Counted from the first letter of the stretch, positions 35,370-44,025 are shown. The stretch: DNA of 64,000 nt from Pelagibacterium halotolerans B2 (GCF_000230555.1 NC_016078.1:1178001-1242000); one strand, 5' to 3'. Notes: generated by a model from the sequence alone, not told the origin. Numbers and translations: made by a program.

Positions 35370-36929
35370 ATGGAAAAGACCTCCCGCCCCAACATCATCT
35401 TCATCATGAGCGACGATCACGCCGCGCGCGCGATTTCCGCCTATGGCGGAGGGCTCAACTCCACGCCAAACCTCGATCGGCTGGCCAATGAAGGCATGCG
35501 GCACGACAGGACCTATGTCACCAATTCGATCTGCACCCCCAGCCGGGCAGCGATCCTGACCGGGACGTATAATCATGTGAATTGCGTCACGACCCTGGCC
35601 ACCGGGATAAACAACAACCTGCCCAACGTGGCCAAGCATTTGCGGTTCGGTGGATATCGCACCGGCATGTTCGGCAAATGGCATCTGGGTGAGGGCAAGG
35701 CGCACGAGCCCACGGGATTTGACGAATGGTGCGTGCTTCCGGGGCAGGGCGATTATTTCGATCCCGCGATGATCGGCCCCGAAGGACGCAAGCGCCACCC
35801 GGGTTATGCCACCGACATCATTACCGACATGAGCATCGATTTCATCGAGCGGGCAGGCGATAAGCCGTTTTTCCTGATGTGCCACCACAAGGCGCCCCAT
35901 CGCAATTTCCAACCCCATCCCAAGGACAGGCATCTCTGGGAGGACGAGGATATTCCGCTGCCCGAGACCTTCAACGACGATTATTCAAACCGTGCGGCGG
36001 CCGCTGCTGCCGCAAAAATGCGCATTCGTTCCGACATGGTTTATGGCGATCTCGGCCTGGTCCAGCCCGAAGGCGGCGCGGAAACGGCCGGTGAATTGAT
36101 GTGGGATGCATTCAATATTCCCGACCGAAAGGTGCCCGAATTGCAGCCGGGCGAGGAAATCACCGTCGTCTGCGCCGATACCGGCAAGAACCACACGTTC
36201 ACAGATCCCCAGGCATTCGCCGAATTCAAATACCAGCGCTACATGAAGCGCTATCTGCGCACCGTGCAGTCGATCGACGACAATGTGGGACGCATGCTCG
36301 ACTACCTCGACGAGAGGGGCCTGAGCGAGAACACCATCGTTATCTATACCTCCGACCAGGGTTTCTTCCTGGGGGAACACGGCTGGTTCGACAAGCGCTT
36401 CATGTATGAAGAATCGCTGCAGATGCCGTTCCTTGTCCGTTACCCGGCAGCCATCGCGGCTGGATCCACCAGCGAAACGATCGCCTGTAATGTCGATTTC
36501 GCGCCGACATTTCTGGACTATGCAGGTCTCCCCATCCCCACCTACATGCAGGGGCGCTCGATGCGTCCGGTGCTTGAGGGCAGCACGCCGGAGGACTGGG
36601 ACAATCTGGCCTACCATCGCTATTGGATGCACAATGACGGGATCCACGAGGCCTGGGCGCATTACGGCGTGCGCAACGAGCGCTACAAGCTGATATACTG
36701 GTACAACAAGGACTTGGGGCAACTCGGTGCCCGTCCCAATAACGCACCGCCTGAATGGGAACTGTTTGATTGCGAGGACGATCCGTTCGAACTGGTCAAC
36801 CAGGCCGCCAATCCGCAATATCGGGAGATTTTCAAGACAATGCTCGCGCGGCTTGATGCAAAGATGCAGGAAATCGGCGATATCCCCGAGCACGACAGCG
36901 CCCGATTGCTAGCCACGCTTGCCGCCTAG
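35370..36929 (+). CDS. Type I sulfatase (mammalian-like/N-sulfoglucosamine sulfohydrolase-type)
   Basis: A 519-residue sulfatase. The metal pair is in FIMSDDHAARAISAYGG, the formylglycine motif CTPSR is at residues 55-59 followed by AAILTGTYNHVN, GKWHLGEGK provides the conserved lysine/histidine, and YTSDQGFFLGEHGWFDKR the second metal segment (DQG in place of DHG). It has no signal peptide. Its C-terminal quarter carries RYKLIYWYN and WELFDCEDDPFELVN, typical of the family. It lies 43 bases after the preceding sulfatase. It represents a different subfamily from the CMPARR enzymes, so it probably removes sulfate from another position. Confidence 0.94.
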   Translation: MEKTSRPNIIFIMSDDHAARAISAYGGGLNSTPNLDRLANEGMRHDRTYVTNSICTPSRAAILTGTYNHVNCVTTLATGINNNLPNVAKHLRFGGYRTGMFGKWHLGEGKAHEPTGFDEWCVLPGQGDYFDPAMIGPEGRKRHPGYATDIITDMSIDFIERAGDKPFFLMCHHKAPHRNFQPHPKDRHLWEDEDIPLPETFNDDYSNRAAAAAAAKMRIRSDMVYGDLGLVQPEGGAETAGELMWDAFNIPDRKVPELQPGEEITVVCADTGKNHTFTDPQAFAEFKYQRYMKRYLRTVQSIDDNVGRMLDYLDERGLSENTIVIYTSDQGFFLGEHGWFDKRFMYEESLQMPFLVRYPAAIAAGSTSETIACNVDFAPTFLDYAGLPIPTYMQGRSMRPVLEGSTPEDWDNLAYHRYWMHNDGIHEAWAHYGVRNERYKLIYWYNKDLGQLGARPNNAPPEWELFDCEDDPFELVNQAANPQYREIFKTMLARLDAKMQEIGDIPEHDSARLLATLAA

Positions 36930-36955
36930 CCAATCCCTGGAAACCGGTTGAGATC

Positions 36956-39430
36956 ATGACCCTTCATACCCCCCAGCAAACAACGGTCGACGCCCTTCTC
37001 GACCAGATGACGCTCCAGGAGCAGGTGTCGCTGCTCTCGGGCGCCGACTTCTGGTCTCTGCCCGCCGTCGAAAGGCTGGGGATCGGTGCGCTGCGGGTGA
37101 CAGACGGTCCCAATGGTGCACGGGGCGGCGGGTCGCTGATCGGCGGCGTCAAATCGGCAAGCTTTCCCGTCGGGATTGCGCTTGGGGCGACATGGAACGT
37201 CGCACTCCTCGCGGAAATCGGCCGTGCGTTGGCTGAGGAAACACAATCCAAGGGCGCTCATATGCTGCTTGCGCCCACAGTCAATATCCAGCGCTCGGTT
37301 ACCAATGGCCGCAATTTCGAATGCTATTCGGAAGATCCGATACTCACCGGAGAACTTGCCGCCGCCTATATCGCCGGTCTTCAGGAGCAGGGGATTGCGG
37401 CGACGGTCAAGCATTTCGCAGGCAATGAGTCCGAGATCGAACGCACGACGATGTCGTCGAAAATCGACGAACGCGCCCTGCGGGAAGTTTATCTGATCCC
37501 CTTCGAATACGCGGTCAAAAAGGGCCGGACCTTGGGGGTGATGACGGCCTACAATCGCGTAAACGGTACGTATGCCTCAGAGCATGAGTGGCTCATTTCC
37601 GATGTCCTGCGCAAGCAGTGGGGATTTGACGGCCTTGTCATGTCCGATTGGTTCGGTTCGCATTCGACGGCACAGACAGTCAATGCAGGTCTCGATCTGG
37701 AAATGCCCGGCCCGACGCGCGATCGCGGTGAAAAGCTCATTGCCGCGGTTGAAGCTGGCGAGGTTGCCCGTGACACGATCCGTGCACGCACCAAGGCAAT
37801 CCTGACCGTGATGGAGCGCACGGGTACGCTCAACGATCAGCGCGAACGCATCGAGCGTGCCGATGACAGGCCCGCACACCGCGCGCTGATCCGCAGGGCC
37901 GGCGCCGAAGCCATGGTGCTGTTGAAAAACGATGGGGTCCTGCCGCTTTCCGGCAATGATACGATTGCCGTTATCGGCCCAAACGCCAGGACCGCCCAGA
38001 TCATGGGTGGCGGCAGCGCGCAACTCAACCCGCACTACCGCGTCAGTCCTTGGGAGGGGTTGGTGGCCGCCCTGGGCGAGGAGCGGCTCTCCTATGCACA
38101 AGGGTGCACCAATTTCCGCTTCGAACCATTGCTTGAGACCGAACTCACTGTCGACTACTTCGACAACACGGCCCTTTCCGGAGCACCGGAGCATTCGGAA
38201 ACATTCGGCGAGGCCCAGGCTTTCTGGGTGGGCCATGTCGCTGCGGGCAAGGTGACGCCCGATGCCTTCTCCGCGCGATTGAGCGGTAAATTCGTTCCCC
38301 GGACCGACGGCCTTCACAGGGTCGGTATAGCTTCGGCGGGTCTTTCAAGGGTCTATGTCGACGGCAAGCTTGTTTCTGATGCATGGACCGATTGGCGAAA
38401 GGGACACACCTTCTTTGAGGAAGGGTGCGACGAGGTGATCGGCGAGATTGAATTGACCGCCGGCGTGCCCGTCGAGATTGTCATCGAATTTGCCACGAAG
38501 GCCTATTCCAGCCTCGGCATCTCGGCGTTCCGTATGGGAATTTCTGCACCGCTTGGGAAAGAAGCGATTGCCCATGCGGCAAGCCTTGCTGCCAAATCCG
38601 ACATTGCCCTCGTCTTTGTGGGACGCAACGGTGAATGGGATACCGAAGGCAGCGACCTTGAAAGCATTTCTCTGCCGGGACGTCAGGACGAGCTCGTGGC
38701 GGCCGTCGCCGGAGCCAATCCCAGGACCATTGTCGTGCTCCAGACCGGCGGCCCCGTCGAGATGCCCTGGCTCGATGATGTCGCAGGCGTCGTTCAGGCC
38801 TGGTATCCGGGGCAGGAGGCGGGCAACGCCATCGCTGATGTGCTGCTGGGCAGGGCGGAGCCGGGCGGCCGGCTTTCGCAGAGCTTTCCTGTCAAATGGT
38901 CGGACAATCCCGCCCACAGCCAGGACCGGAAGGTCTATCCCGGACTGGATGGAGAGGTCGAATATCGCGAGGGCGTGTTTGTTGGCTATCGCCATTATGA
39001 CAAGCACGGCATTTCGCCGCTCTTTCCCTTCGGCTTTGGCCTGAGCTATACCGAATTCGCACTGAGCGGCCACACGATCGCTGATGCCACGTTCGAAAAT
39101 GACGGCAAGGTGGCGGTCGATATCTCGGTTGCCAATGTCGGTCAGCGGTCCGGTTCGACGGTAGTCCAGCTCTATGTCGCGCCTCGGGATGCGCCCGTCG
39201 ATCGCCCCGAAAAGGAACTCAAGGCTTTCGCAAAGGTGCATCTGGAGGCCGGCCAGAGCCGGACCGTACGCCTCGAACTCGATGCCCGCGCCTTTGCTCA
39301 TTTCGATACCGGGCGCGGTCTCTGGATTGTCAGTCCCGGTCGGTACGACATTGCAATAGGAACCGATGCCAAACAGATGCGCCCCACTGGCTCAGTCGAG
39401 CGCATCGGTGAACTGGCGTTGGCACCATGA
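36956..39430 (+). CDS. GH3 beta-glucosidase-like glycosidase with PA14 domain
   Basis: An 824-residue GH3 enzyme. KHFAGNESE (about 152-160) and the nucleophile D231 in LVMSDWFGS are in the N-terminal barrel; GRNGEWDTEG in the second domain probably holds the acid/base. A PA14 insert lies at about 395-530 (RTDGLHRVGIASAG, VYVDGKLVSD), and a fibronectin-III-like domain is C-terminal. There is no signal peptide, so it acts on imported sugars. It starts 26 bases after the sulfatase and overlaps the FGE gene by four. It likely cleaves the beta-glycosidic bond exposed after desulfation. Confidence 0.94.
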   Translation: MTLHTPQQTTVDALLDQMTLQEQVSLLSGADFWSLPAVERLGIGALRVTDGPNGARGGGSLIGGVKSASFPVGIALGATWNVALLAEIGRALAEETQSKGAHMLLAPTVNIQRSVTNGRNFECYSEDPILTGELAAAYIAGLQEQGIAATVKHFAGNESEIERTTMSSKIDERALREVYLIPFEYAVKKGRTLGVMTAYNRVNGTYASEHEWLISDVLRKQWGFDGLVMSDWFGSHSTAQTVNAGLDLEMPGPTRDRGEKLIAAVEAGEVARDTIRARTKAILTVMERTGTLNDQRERIERADDRPAHRALIRRAGAEAMVLLKNDGVLPLSGNDTIAVIGPNARTAQIMGGGSAQLNPHYRVSPWEGLVAALGEERLSYAQGCTNFRFEPLLETELTVDYFDNTALSGAPEHSETFGEAQAFWVGHVAAGKVTPDAFSARLSGKFVPRTDGLHRVGIASAGLSRVYVDGKLVSDAWTDWRKGHTFFEEGCDEVIGEIELTAGVPVEIVIEFATKAYSSLGISAFRMGISAPLGKEAIAHAASLAAKSDIALVFVGRNGEWDTEGSDLESISLPGRQDELVAAVAGANPRTIVVLQTGGPVEMPWLDDVAGVVQAWYPGQEAGNAIADVLLGRAEPGGRLSQSFPVKWSDNPAHSQDRKVYPGLDGEVEYREGVFVGYRHYDKHGISPLFPFGFGLSYTEFALSGHTIADATFENDGKVAVDISVANVGQRSGSTVVQLYVAPRDAPVDRPEKELKAFAKVHLEAGQSRTVRLELDARAFAHFDTGRGLWIVSPGRYDIAIGTDAKQMRPTGSVERIGELALAP

Positions 39431-40371
39431 AGTCATGTTGCGGCCCATCCCGGATGGCAGATACTCCGGCCCCTTCGGCTGAAAAGCTGCGTCAAGCCGC
39501 CCCGATATCGAGCGGAACTGCGCTCGATCCCATCCGCGTGCCGGGCGGGAGGAGTTTTGTCGGAACCAATTCGCCGGAAATTCCAGTCGATGGCGAGGGG
39601 CCCGAGCGGCCGGTAACGCTCCGTGACTTTGCATTGGAAGCAACGACGGTGACCAATGCGCGCTTTGCCGATTTCGTTGCCGCAACAGGCTACGTGACCG
39701 AGGCCGAACGGTATGGCTGGTCGGCGGTGTTTCATAGCGACCGTGAAAGTCTCGACGCTGCGACTCGTGCCGGATCGCAATTGCCCTGGTGGCACAAGGT
39801 CGATGGCGTCAGTTGGCGGCACCCCGAAGGTCCGGATTCATCACTTGAGGGACGCGAGGACCATCCTGTCGTTCAGGTTTCCTGGAGAGACGCCAACGCC
39901 TTTGCCCAATGGGTCGGTGGACGCCTCCCGACTGAAGCGGAATGGGAGCATGCGGCCCGCGGAGGCACCGAGCGCAGGCGCTTTCCCTGGGGCGACGAGG
40001 AGCCCAATGACCACGATGCGATATTCTGCAACATCTGGCAGGGCCGGTTTCCCGATCTCAATACAGCCAGGGATGGTTTTGTCCGCACGGCTCCCGCTAG
40101 GAGTTTCGAGTCCAATCCGTTGGGTTTTTATTCGATGAGCGGCAATGTGTGGGAGTGGACACACGACGCCTTCCGCGTGCGCTCGGTCTCCCGGGCCGCC
40201 AAGCAGCGTAACGCATATGCCCTCCAGCATTCCGAAAAGGTGCTCAAGGGCGGTTCGTTCCTGTGCCACGTTTCCTATTGCTACCGCTACCGCATCGCGG
40301 CCCGCATGGCCATGACCCCCGACAGCGCCGGATCGAACACGGGCTTTCGGGTAGCCTACGACGTTCAATAG
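39427..40371 (+). CDS. Formylglycine-generating enzyme (FGE/SUMF1)
   Basis: A 314-residue FGE that oxidises the cysteine of CxPxR in sulfatases to formylglycine. Both catalytic cysteines are present in KGGSFLCHVSYCYRYR (C280, C285), followed by TPDSAGSNTGFR; the family block LPTEAEWEHAARGG is at 167-180 and SGNVWEWT at 238-245. This pattern separates true FGE from other FGE-fold proteins. It lacks a signal peptide, matching the cytoplasmic sulfatases. The N-terminus MKSCCGPSRM contains a sulfatase-like CxPxR sequence (residues 5-9), a possible self-substrate or metal-binding tail. It is coupled by ATGA to the GH3 gene. Confidence 0.95.
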   Translation: MKSCCGPSRMADTPAPSAEKLRQAAPISSGTALDPIRVPGGRSFVGTNSPEIPVDGEGPERPVTLRDFALEATTVTNARFADFVAATGYVTEAERYGWSAVFHSDRESLDAATRAGSQLPWWHKVDGVSWRHPEGPDSSLEGREDHPVVQVSWRDANAFAQWVGGRLPTEAEWEHAARGGTERRRFPWGDEEPNDHDAIFCNIWQGRFPDLNTARDGFVRTAPARSFESNPLGFYSMSGNVWEWTHDAFRVRSVSRAAKQRNAYALQHSEKVLKGGSFLCHVSYCYRYRIAARMAMTPDSAGSNTGFRVAYDVQ

Positions 40372-40381
40372 AAAGACTGTG

Positions 40382-42049
40382 ATGACAACGACCGACTATG
40401 GCTGGCTCGAAAAGGCTCCCTTTCACTTGGACGCCGAAGCCCGCTCTTGGGTTCACGCCACCCGCGACGCGATGAGTATCGAGGACAAGGTTGCGCAATT
40501 GTTCGTTCTCATCTCGCGCGGAGATGACGACGAGGAACAAGCGCGCATCAGGCGCCTGCGTCCTGGCGGCATCACCCGCTTTTTCGGTCCCGATGCCGAG
40601 GGAGAACGCGGCCGCCTCGCCGCGTTACAATCCGATGCCGCGGTGCCGCTGCTTGTCAGCGCCGACCTTGAAGGCTCCCGGATGAGCTTGCCATTCGCAA
40701 CCCAGGTGCCAAACCCGCTGGCGCTCGCGGCGCTCGACGACGTTGCGGTCACCCGCGACATTTCGCGGATCATGGCCGAAGAGGCACGCGCCATTGGCGT
40801 CAACTGGTCCTTCACGCCCGTCGTCGATATCAATGCGGCTTTCCGCAGCGCCATCGTTGCCACGCGAGGCTTCGGGTCAGACGTCGAAACGATCGAACGC
40901 CATGCGCTGGCCCAGATTGAAGAATTCCAGAAGCGCGGCGTCGCGGCGACCGTCAAGCATTGGCCGGGCGAAGGTTTCGACGATCGCGACCAGCATCTGG
41001 TGACGACGATCAACCCGCTGTCCATGCCCGATTGGGAAGAACATTTCGGACGATTGTACCGCGCGGCAATCGCCAAGGGCGTCCTCAGCGTGATGTCTGC
41101 CCACATCGCATTGCCTGCTTACGTCCGGAGCCTGAACCCCGATGCCGGCATAGAAGCATTCAGGCCCGCCTCGGTCAGCCGGCTCCTCAATATCGATCTT
41201 TTGCGCCATCGATTGGGATTTAATGGCCTCATCGTCTCAGACGCCAGCGAAATGGCCGGGCTCGGTGCGTGGATGCCGTTGCGTGGGGCCAAGCCCCAGA
41301 TTATTGCCAATGGCTGCGATGTCATCCTGTTTTCGCGATCGCCCGAAGAAGACATGGACGCCGTGCGGGCAGCCGTTGAAAATGGGGAGATCTCCCGGGT
41401 CCGTCTCGATGATGCCATCACACGTATCCTGGCGCTCAAGGCCAGACTCGGACTTCACGACAATACCGGTCCCGATCGGCGTTGCGAGCTTGGTGCGCCA
41501 GAGGCCGTACAGGCCGCAAGCGCGGCCATAAAAGGTGCGCCGACACTCGTCAAAGACGTGCAGAACCTCGTCCCGATCGCCCCGGCCACCCATAAGCGGG
41601 TGCTGATTTTTTCGGGCGGCATCGTCAGCCCGCTGCATGGGGAACCGGCTCCGATGGTTTTGCCGCAGCTTCTTGCGGACAACGGCTTCGAGGTCACACT
41701 CCACACACCGGGGACCGTGGTGACCCGCGAAAATTTCGATCTGGTTCTCTACATTTTCGGCGAGGAAACGCTCCTCACACGTGGCCGCATTTTCCTCGAC
41801 TGGGCGAAAATCGGGGGCGATTTCGGCGCGTCCATGCAGCGCCATTGGCATGATATTCCTACAGCGATCATCTCGTTCGGGTATCCCTATTACCTGTATG
41901 ACGCGCCACGGGTGCCGACCTACATCAACGCCTACAGTACGCTCGATGCCATGCAGGCGGCGGTCGTCGACCTTTTGCTTGGCGATGGCGAGTTCAATTC
42001 CAACAGTCCGATCGATCCGTTCGCCGGCCTTGAGGATGCGAGGTATTGA
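40382..42049 (+). CDS. GH3 family glycosidase, NagZ/beta-N-acetylhexosaminidase-like
   Basis: A 555-residue GH3 protein. The NagZ-type loop reads KHWPGEGFDDRDQH (192-205), with D203 and H205 in the positions of the unusual Asp-His acid/base pair; the nucleophile is D287 in LIVSDASEM. A second domain of about 190 residues follows, longer than the one-domain NagZ. No signal peptide. ATG 40382 is chosen; a GTG one codon earlier is also possible. The family removes terminal beta-N-acetylhexosamine, sometimes by phosphorolysis. Together with the GH3 at 36956, it suggests the sulfated substrate carries both glucose-like and amino-sugar-like residues. Confidence 0.9.
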   Translation: MTTTDYGWLEKAPFHLDAEARSWVHATRDAMSIEDKVAQLFVLISRGDDDEEQARIRRLRPGGITRFFGPDAEGERGRLAALQSDAAVPLLVSADLEGSRMSLPFATQVPNPLALAALDDVAVTRDISRIMAEEARAIGVNWSFTPVVDINAAFRSAIVATRGFGSDVETIERHALAQIEEFQKRGVAATVKHWPGEGFDDRDQHLVTTINPLSMPDWEEHFGRLYRAAIAKGVLSVMSAHIALPAYVRSLNPDAGIEAFRPASVSRLLNIDLLRHRLGFNGLIVSDASEMAGLGAWMPLRGAKPQIIANGCDVILFSRSPEEDMDAVRAAVENGEISRVRLDDAITRILALKARLGLHDNTGPDRRCELGAPEAVQAASAAIKGAPTLVKDVQNLVPIAPATHKRVLIFSGGIVSPLHGEPAPMVLPQLLADNGFEVTLHTPGTVVTRENFDLVLYIFGEETLLTRGRIFLDWAKIGGDFGASMQRHWHDIPTAIISFGYPYYLYDAPRVPTYINAYSTLDAMQAAVVDLLLGDGEFNSNSPIDPFAGLEDARY

Positions 42050-42103
42050 TGGCGGACGATCTTCCATTGGCAAACCGAATGCGAAGTCGCCTCCTTATGT
42101 GAG

Positions 42104-42125
42104 CGCGGTCCAGACCGGGACCGCG
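42104..42125 (+). terminator. Candidate terminator hairpin
   Basis: CGCGGTCC (42104-42111), loop of six, GGACCGCG (42118-42125), followed ten bases later by a short T-run (TTTTT around 42135). It lies between the GH3 gene and the TSUP gene and may end the sulfatase/glycosidase transcript, in full or part. Confidence 0.5.
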
Positions 42126-42161
42126 TGATGCCGATTTTTCCATCACCTTCCCAGACCGCGA

Positions 42162-43097
42162 ATGCCCATTTACCTTCCCATAGCCGAACTTTCGGTGGAC
42201 CTGTTCTTCCTCATCGGGATCGGTGCGGCCATCGGGTTTATTTCGGGCCTGTTCGGGGTCGGGGGCGGGTTCCTGTTGACACCTTTGTTGCTGTTTTCCG
42301 GAGTGCCGGCCCCGGTCGCCGTCGCTTCGGTCACCGGACAGGTTGTGGCATCCTCGACATCCGGCGCGATTTCCTATTTGCGACGGGGTGCCATTGATCT
42401 CAAGCTGGGAGCCTTTCTGGTGCTGGGGGGCATCGTCGGCTCGTTCGTAGGGGTATGGATTTTCGGGGTCCTGCGCGCGCTCGGCCAGCTCGATCTCTTT
42501 ATCTCACTGGGCTATCTGGTCTTTCTGGGCTCGATCGGCACGCTGATGATGGTCGAGTCCATCCGCTCTCTCCTGAGAGCGCGCAAAGCCGGTCCACCGC
42601 CGCCGCGCCGCCTTCCAGGCCAGCATTCCTGGGTGCAGATTCTGCCCCTGCGGATGCGGTTCAAAAAGTCCAAGCTCTATATTTCGGTCATTCCCGTCAT
42701 GTTGATCGGCTTTTCGATCGGCATCGTTGGCGCGCTGCTGGGGATCGGTGGTGGCTTCATTCTGGTGCCGGCCCTGGTCTATATCCTGCGTGTGCCGGGG
42801 TCCGTTGTGATCGGAACGTCCTTGCTGCATCTGCTGGCGGTCATGGCGATGACCTGCATGCTGCATGCCATCCAGACTCAGTCCGTTGATATTCTCCTGG
42901 CCTTCTGTCTCATGGTTGGCTCCGTCGCCGGTGCGCAATTCGGCGCCTCCGCCGGCCAACATCTCAAGGGCGACCAATTGCGTGCGCTTCTTGCGTTGAT
43001 CGTTCTCGGCGTCGCATTCCGCTTTGCGTTGACGCTTTTCCTCGCGCCCGCCGATCCGTTCTCGATGAGTTCTCTCGGTTTTGGAGAGAATCTATGA
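42162..43097 (+). CDS. TSUP family anion permease (TauE/SafE, sulfite/sulfonate exporter)
   Basis: A 311-residue inner-membrane protein with about eight hydrophobic helices and the internal repeat of the TSUP fold (IGFISGLFGVGGGFLLTPLL in the first half, IGIVGALLGIGGGFILVPAL in the second). Characterised family members export sulfite, sulfoacetate or related organosulfur anions, or take up sulfur anions. Its position directly after FGE, sulfatases and glycosidases suggests export of sulfate/sulfite released in the cytoplasm. It overlaps the following TIGR02186 gene by four bases, a recurrent pairing. Direction of transport is not proven by the sequence. Confidence 0.9.
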   Translation: MPIYLPIAELSVDLFFLIGIGAAIGFISGLFGVGGGFLLTPLLLFSGVPAPVAVASVTGQVVASSTSGAISYLRRGAIDLKLGAFLVLGGIVGSFVGVWIFGVLRALGQLDLFISLGYLVFLGSIGTLMMVESIRSLLRARKAGPPPPRRLPGQHSWVQILPLRMRFKKSKLYISVIPVMLIGFSIGIVGALLGIGGGFILVPALVYILRVPGSVVIGTSLLHLLAVMAMTCMLHAIQTQSVDILLAFCLMVGSVAGAQFGASAGQHLKGDQLRALLALIVLGVAFRFALTLFLAPADPFSMSSLGFGENL

Positions 43098-43855
43098 TGC
43101 GCCTCATTTTCGCGGCGATTGCCGTAGCCTTCAGTGCTTTTTCAACGGCCGGCGCAGCGCATGCGCAAGGCGTCGTATTCGCCAATTCCGATCCGCTGGT
43201 TACCATTCATTCGACCTTTACCGGCCAGACGATCACGCTGTTCGGCAACATCGAGCCGGGCAGTGGCAGCGTACCCGAGGCTGGTCCATATGACGTCATG
43301 GTCCTCGTTCGCGGGCCAGCCAGCGACCGCGTTATCCGCATCAAGGAGCGTCAGTTCGGCCTTGTCCTCAATGCCGACCAGGCAATCTATCGCGACTTGC
43401 CCGGCTATTATGCGATCCTTGCAAGTCGCCCCTTCGACCAGATACTCAGCGCGGGCATGCGCGCCGATCCGCGCACGGCACTGTCCTCACTCGTCGCCCG
43501 CGCGCGCAGTGTCGGAGACGGCGAAAGGTTCGACGCCGAATTGATCCGCATGATGGAAGAAGCCGGCCTGTTCATTGAGGCGGAACGCGGCGTGGCGTTC
43601 CTCTCGTCCACCACCTTCACCACCCGCATTCTGTTGCCCTCGTCGGTGCCCAATGGCAGCTATCTCGCCCAGGTGCTTGTCGTGGCAGATGGCGAGCTCG
43701 TGGGATCGGGTTCCACCACCTTTTCTGTCCGGACACAGGGGTTCGAACGCTTCCTCTCTCGCGCGGCGACGACCTCTCCGTTTCTGTACGGTCTCGCCGC
43801 CGTTCTGACGGCCATCGGCACGGGTTGGCTGGGAGGAGTGCTGTTCAAGCGCTGA
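43094..43855 (+). CDS. TIGR02186 / Alph_Pro_TM family protein
   Basis: A 253-residue protein with a signal peptide (about 1-24, AHA|QG), a beta-rich periplasmic domain (VTIHSTFTGQTITLFGNIE, YDVMVLVRGP, FTTRILLPSSVPNGSY) and a single C-terminal membrane anchor (about 228-250). This architecture matches the alphaproteobacterial TIGR02186 family of unknown function, which is repeatedly found beside TSUP transporters. It probably assists the TSUP protein on the periplasmic face. The start codon overlaps the TSUP stop (ATGA). Confidence 0.85.
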   Translation: MMRLIFAAIAVAFSAFSTAGAAHAQGVVFANSDPLVTIHSTFTGQTITLFGNIEPGSGSVPEAGPYDVMVLVRGPASDRVIRIKERQFGLVLNADQAIYRDLPGYYAILASRPFDQILSAGMRADPRTALSSLVARARSVGDGERFDAELIRMMEEAGLFIEAERGVAFLSSTTFTTRILLPSSVPNGSYLAQVLVVADGELVGSGSTTFSVRTQGFERFLSRAATTSPFLYGLAAVLTAIGTGWLGGVLFKR

Positions 43856-43861
43856 ACGTGA

Positions 43862-43882
43862 GCGATAAACCTCGGTAATCGC
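43862..43882. promoter_or_regulatory. LysR-type operator (GCGAT-N11-ATCGC), box 4
   Basis: GCGAT (43862-43866), 11 bases, ATCGC (43878-43882); the arms are identical to box 1 at 3352. It lies 280 bp upstream of the binding-protein gene at 44162. Confidence 0.63.
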
Positions 43883-43892
43883 TTCCTGAAGA

Positions 43893-43914
43893 AATTGCAT
43901 TTCTTCTTGATAGC
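43893..43914 (+). promoter_or_regulatory. Conserved element AATTGCATTTCT-NN-TTGAT, copy 2
   Basis: Matches 26267-26288 at 19 of 22 positions and keeps the same 10-base distance from the LysR box. Probably the activator-contact/promoter segment of the third Dpp-type operon. Confidence 0.6.
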
Positions 43915-43940
43915 ATGGGGTGGTATCAAAACACTGCCAG

Positions 43941-43988
43941 TCGGGTATCCGGCTCGGCATCATCCGGAATAGGAGGCCGGATACCCGA
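43941..43988 (+). repeat. 13-bp perfect inverted repeat in the operon leader
   Basis: TCGGGTATCCGGC (43941-43953) and GCCGGATACCCGA (43976-43988) are perfectly complementary across a 22-base spacer. A long stem could form in the mRNA leader. No T-run follows. It could be an attenuator, a terminator of the upstream genes or a regulator site. Confidence 0.55.
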
Positions 43989-44009
43989 GGAGAACAGCCC
44001 AATTGCAAC

Positions 44010-44025
44010 GGCCACCCCGGTGGCC
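44010..44025 (+). repeat. Palindrome GGCCACC-CC-GGTGGCC
   Basis: Perfect 7-bp arms with two central bases, in the same leader as the 13-bp repeat. It adds to the structured character of this 5' region; function unknown. Confidence 0.4.

Noticed and set aside
35985..36893. Long open frame on the minus strand inside the sulfatase at 35370
   Set aside because: It is a shadow frame, as are the many other long antisense frames in this GC-rich DNA; codon pattern and motifs support the plus-strand gene.
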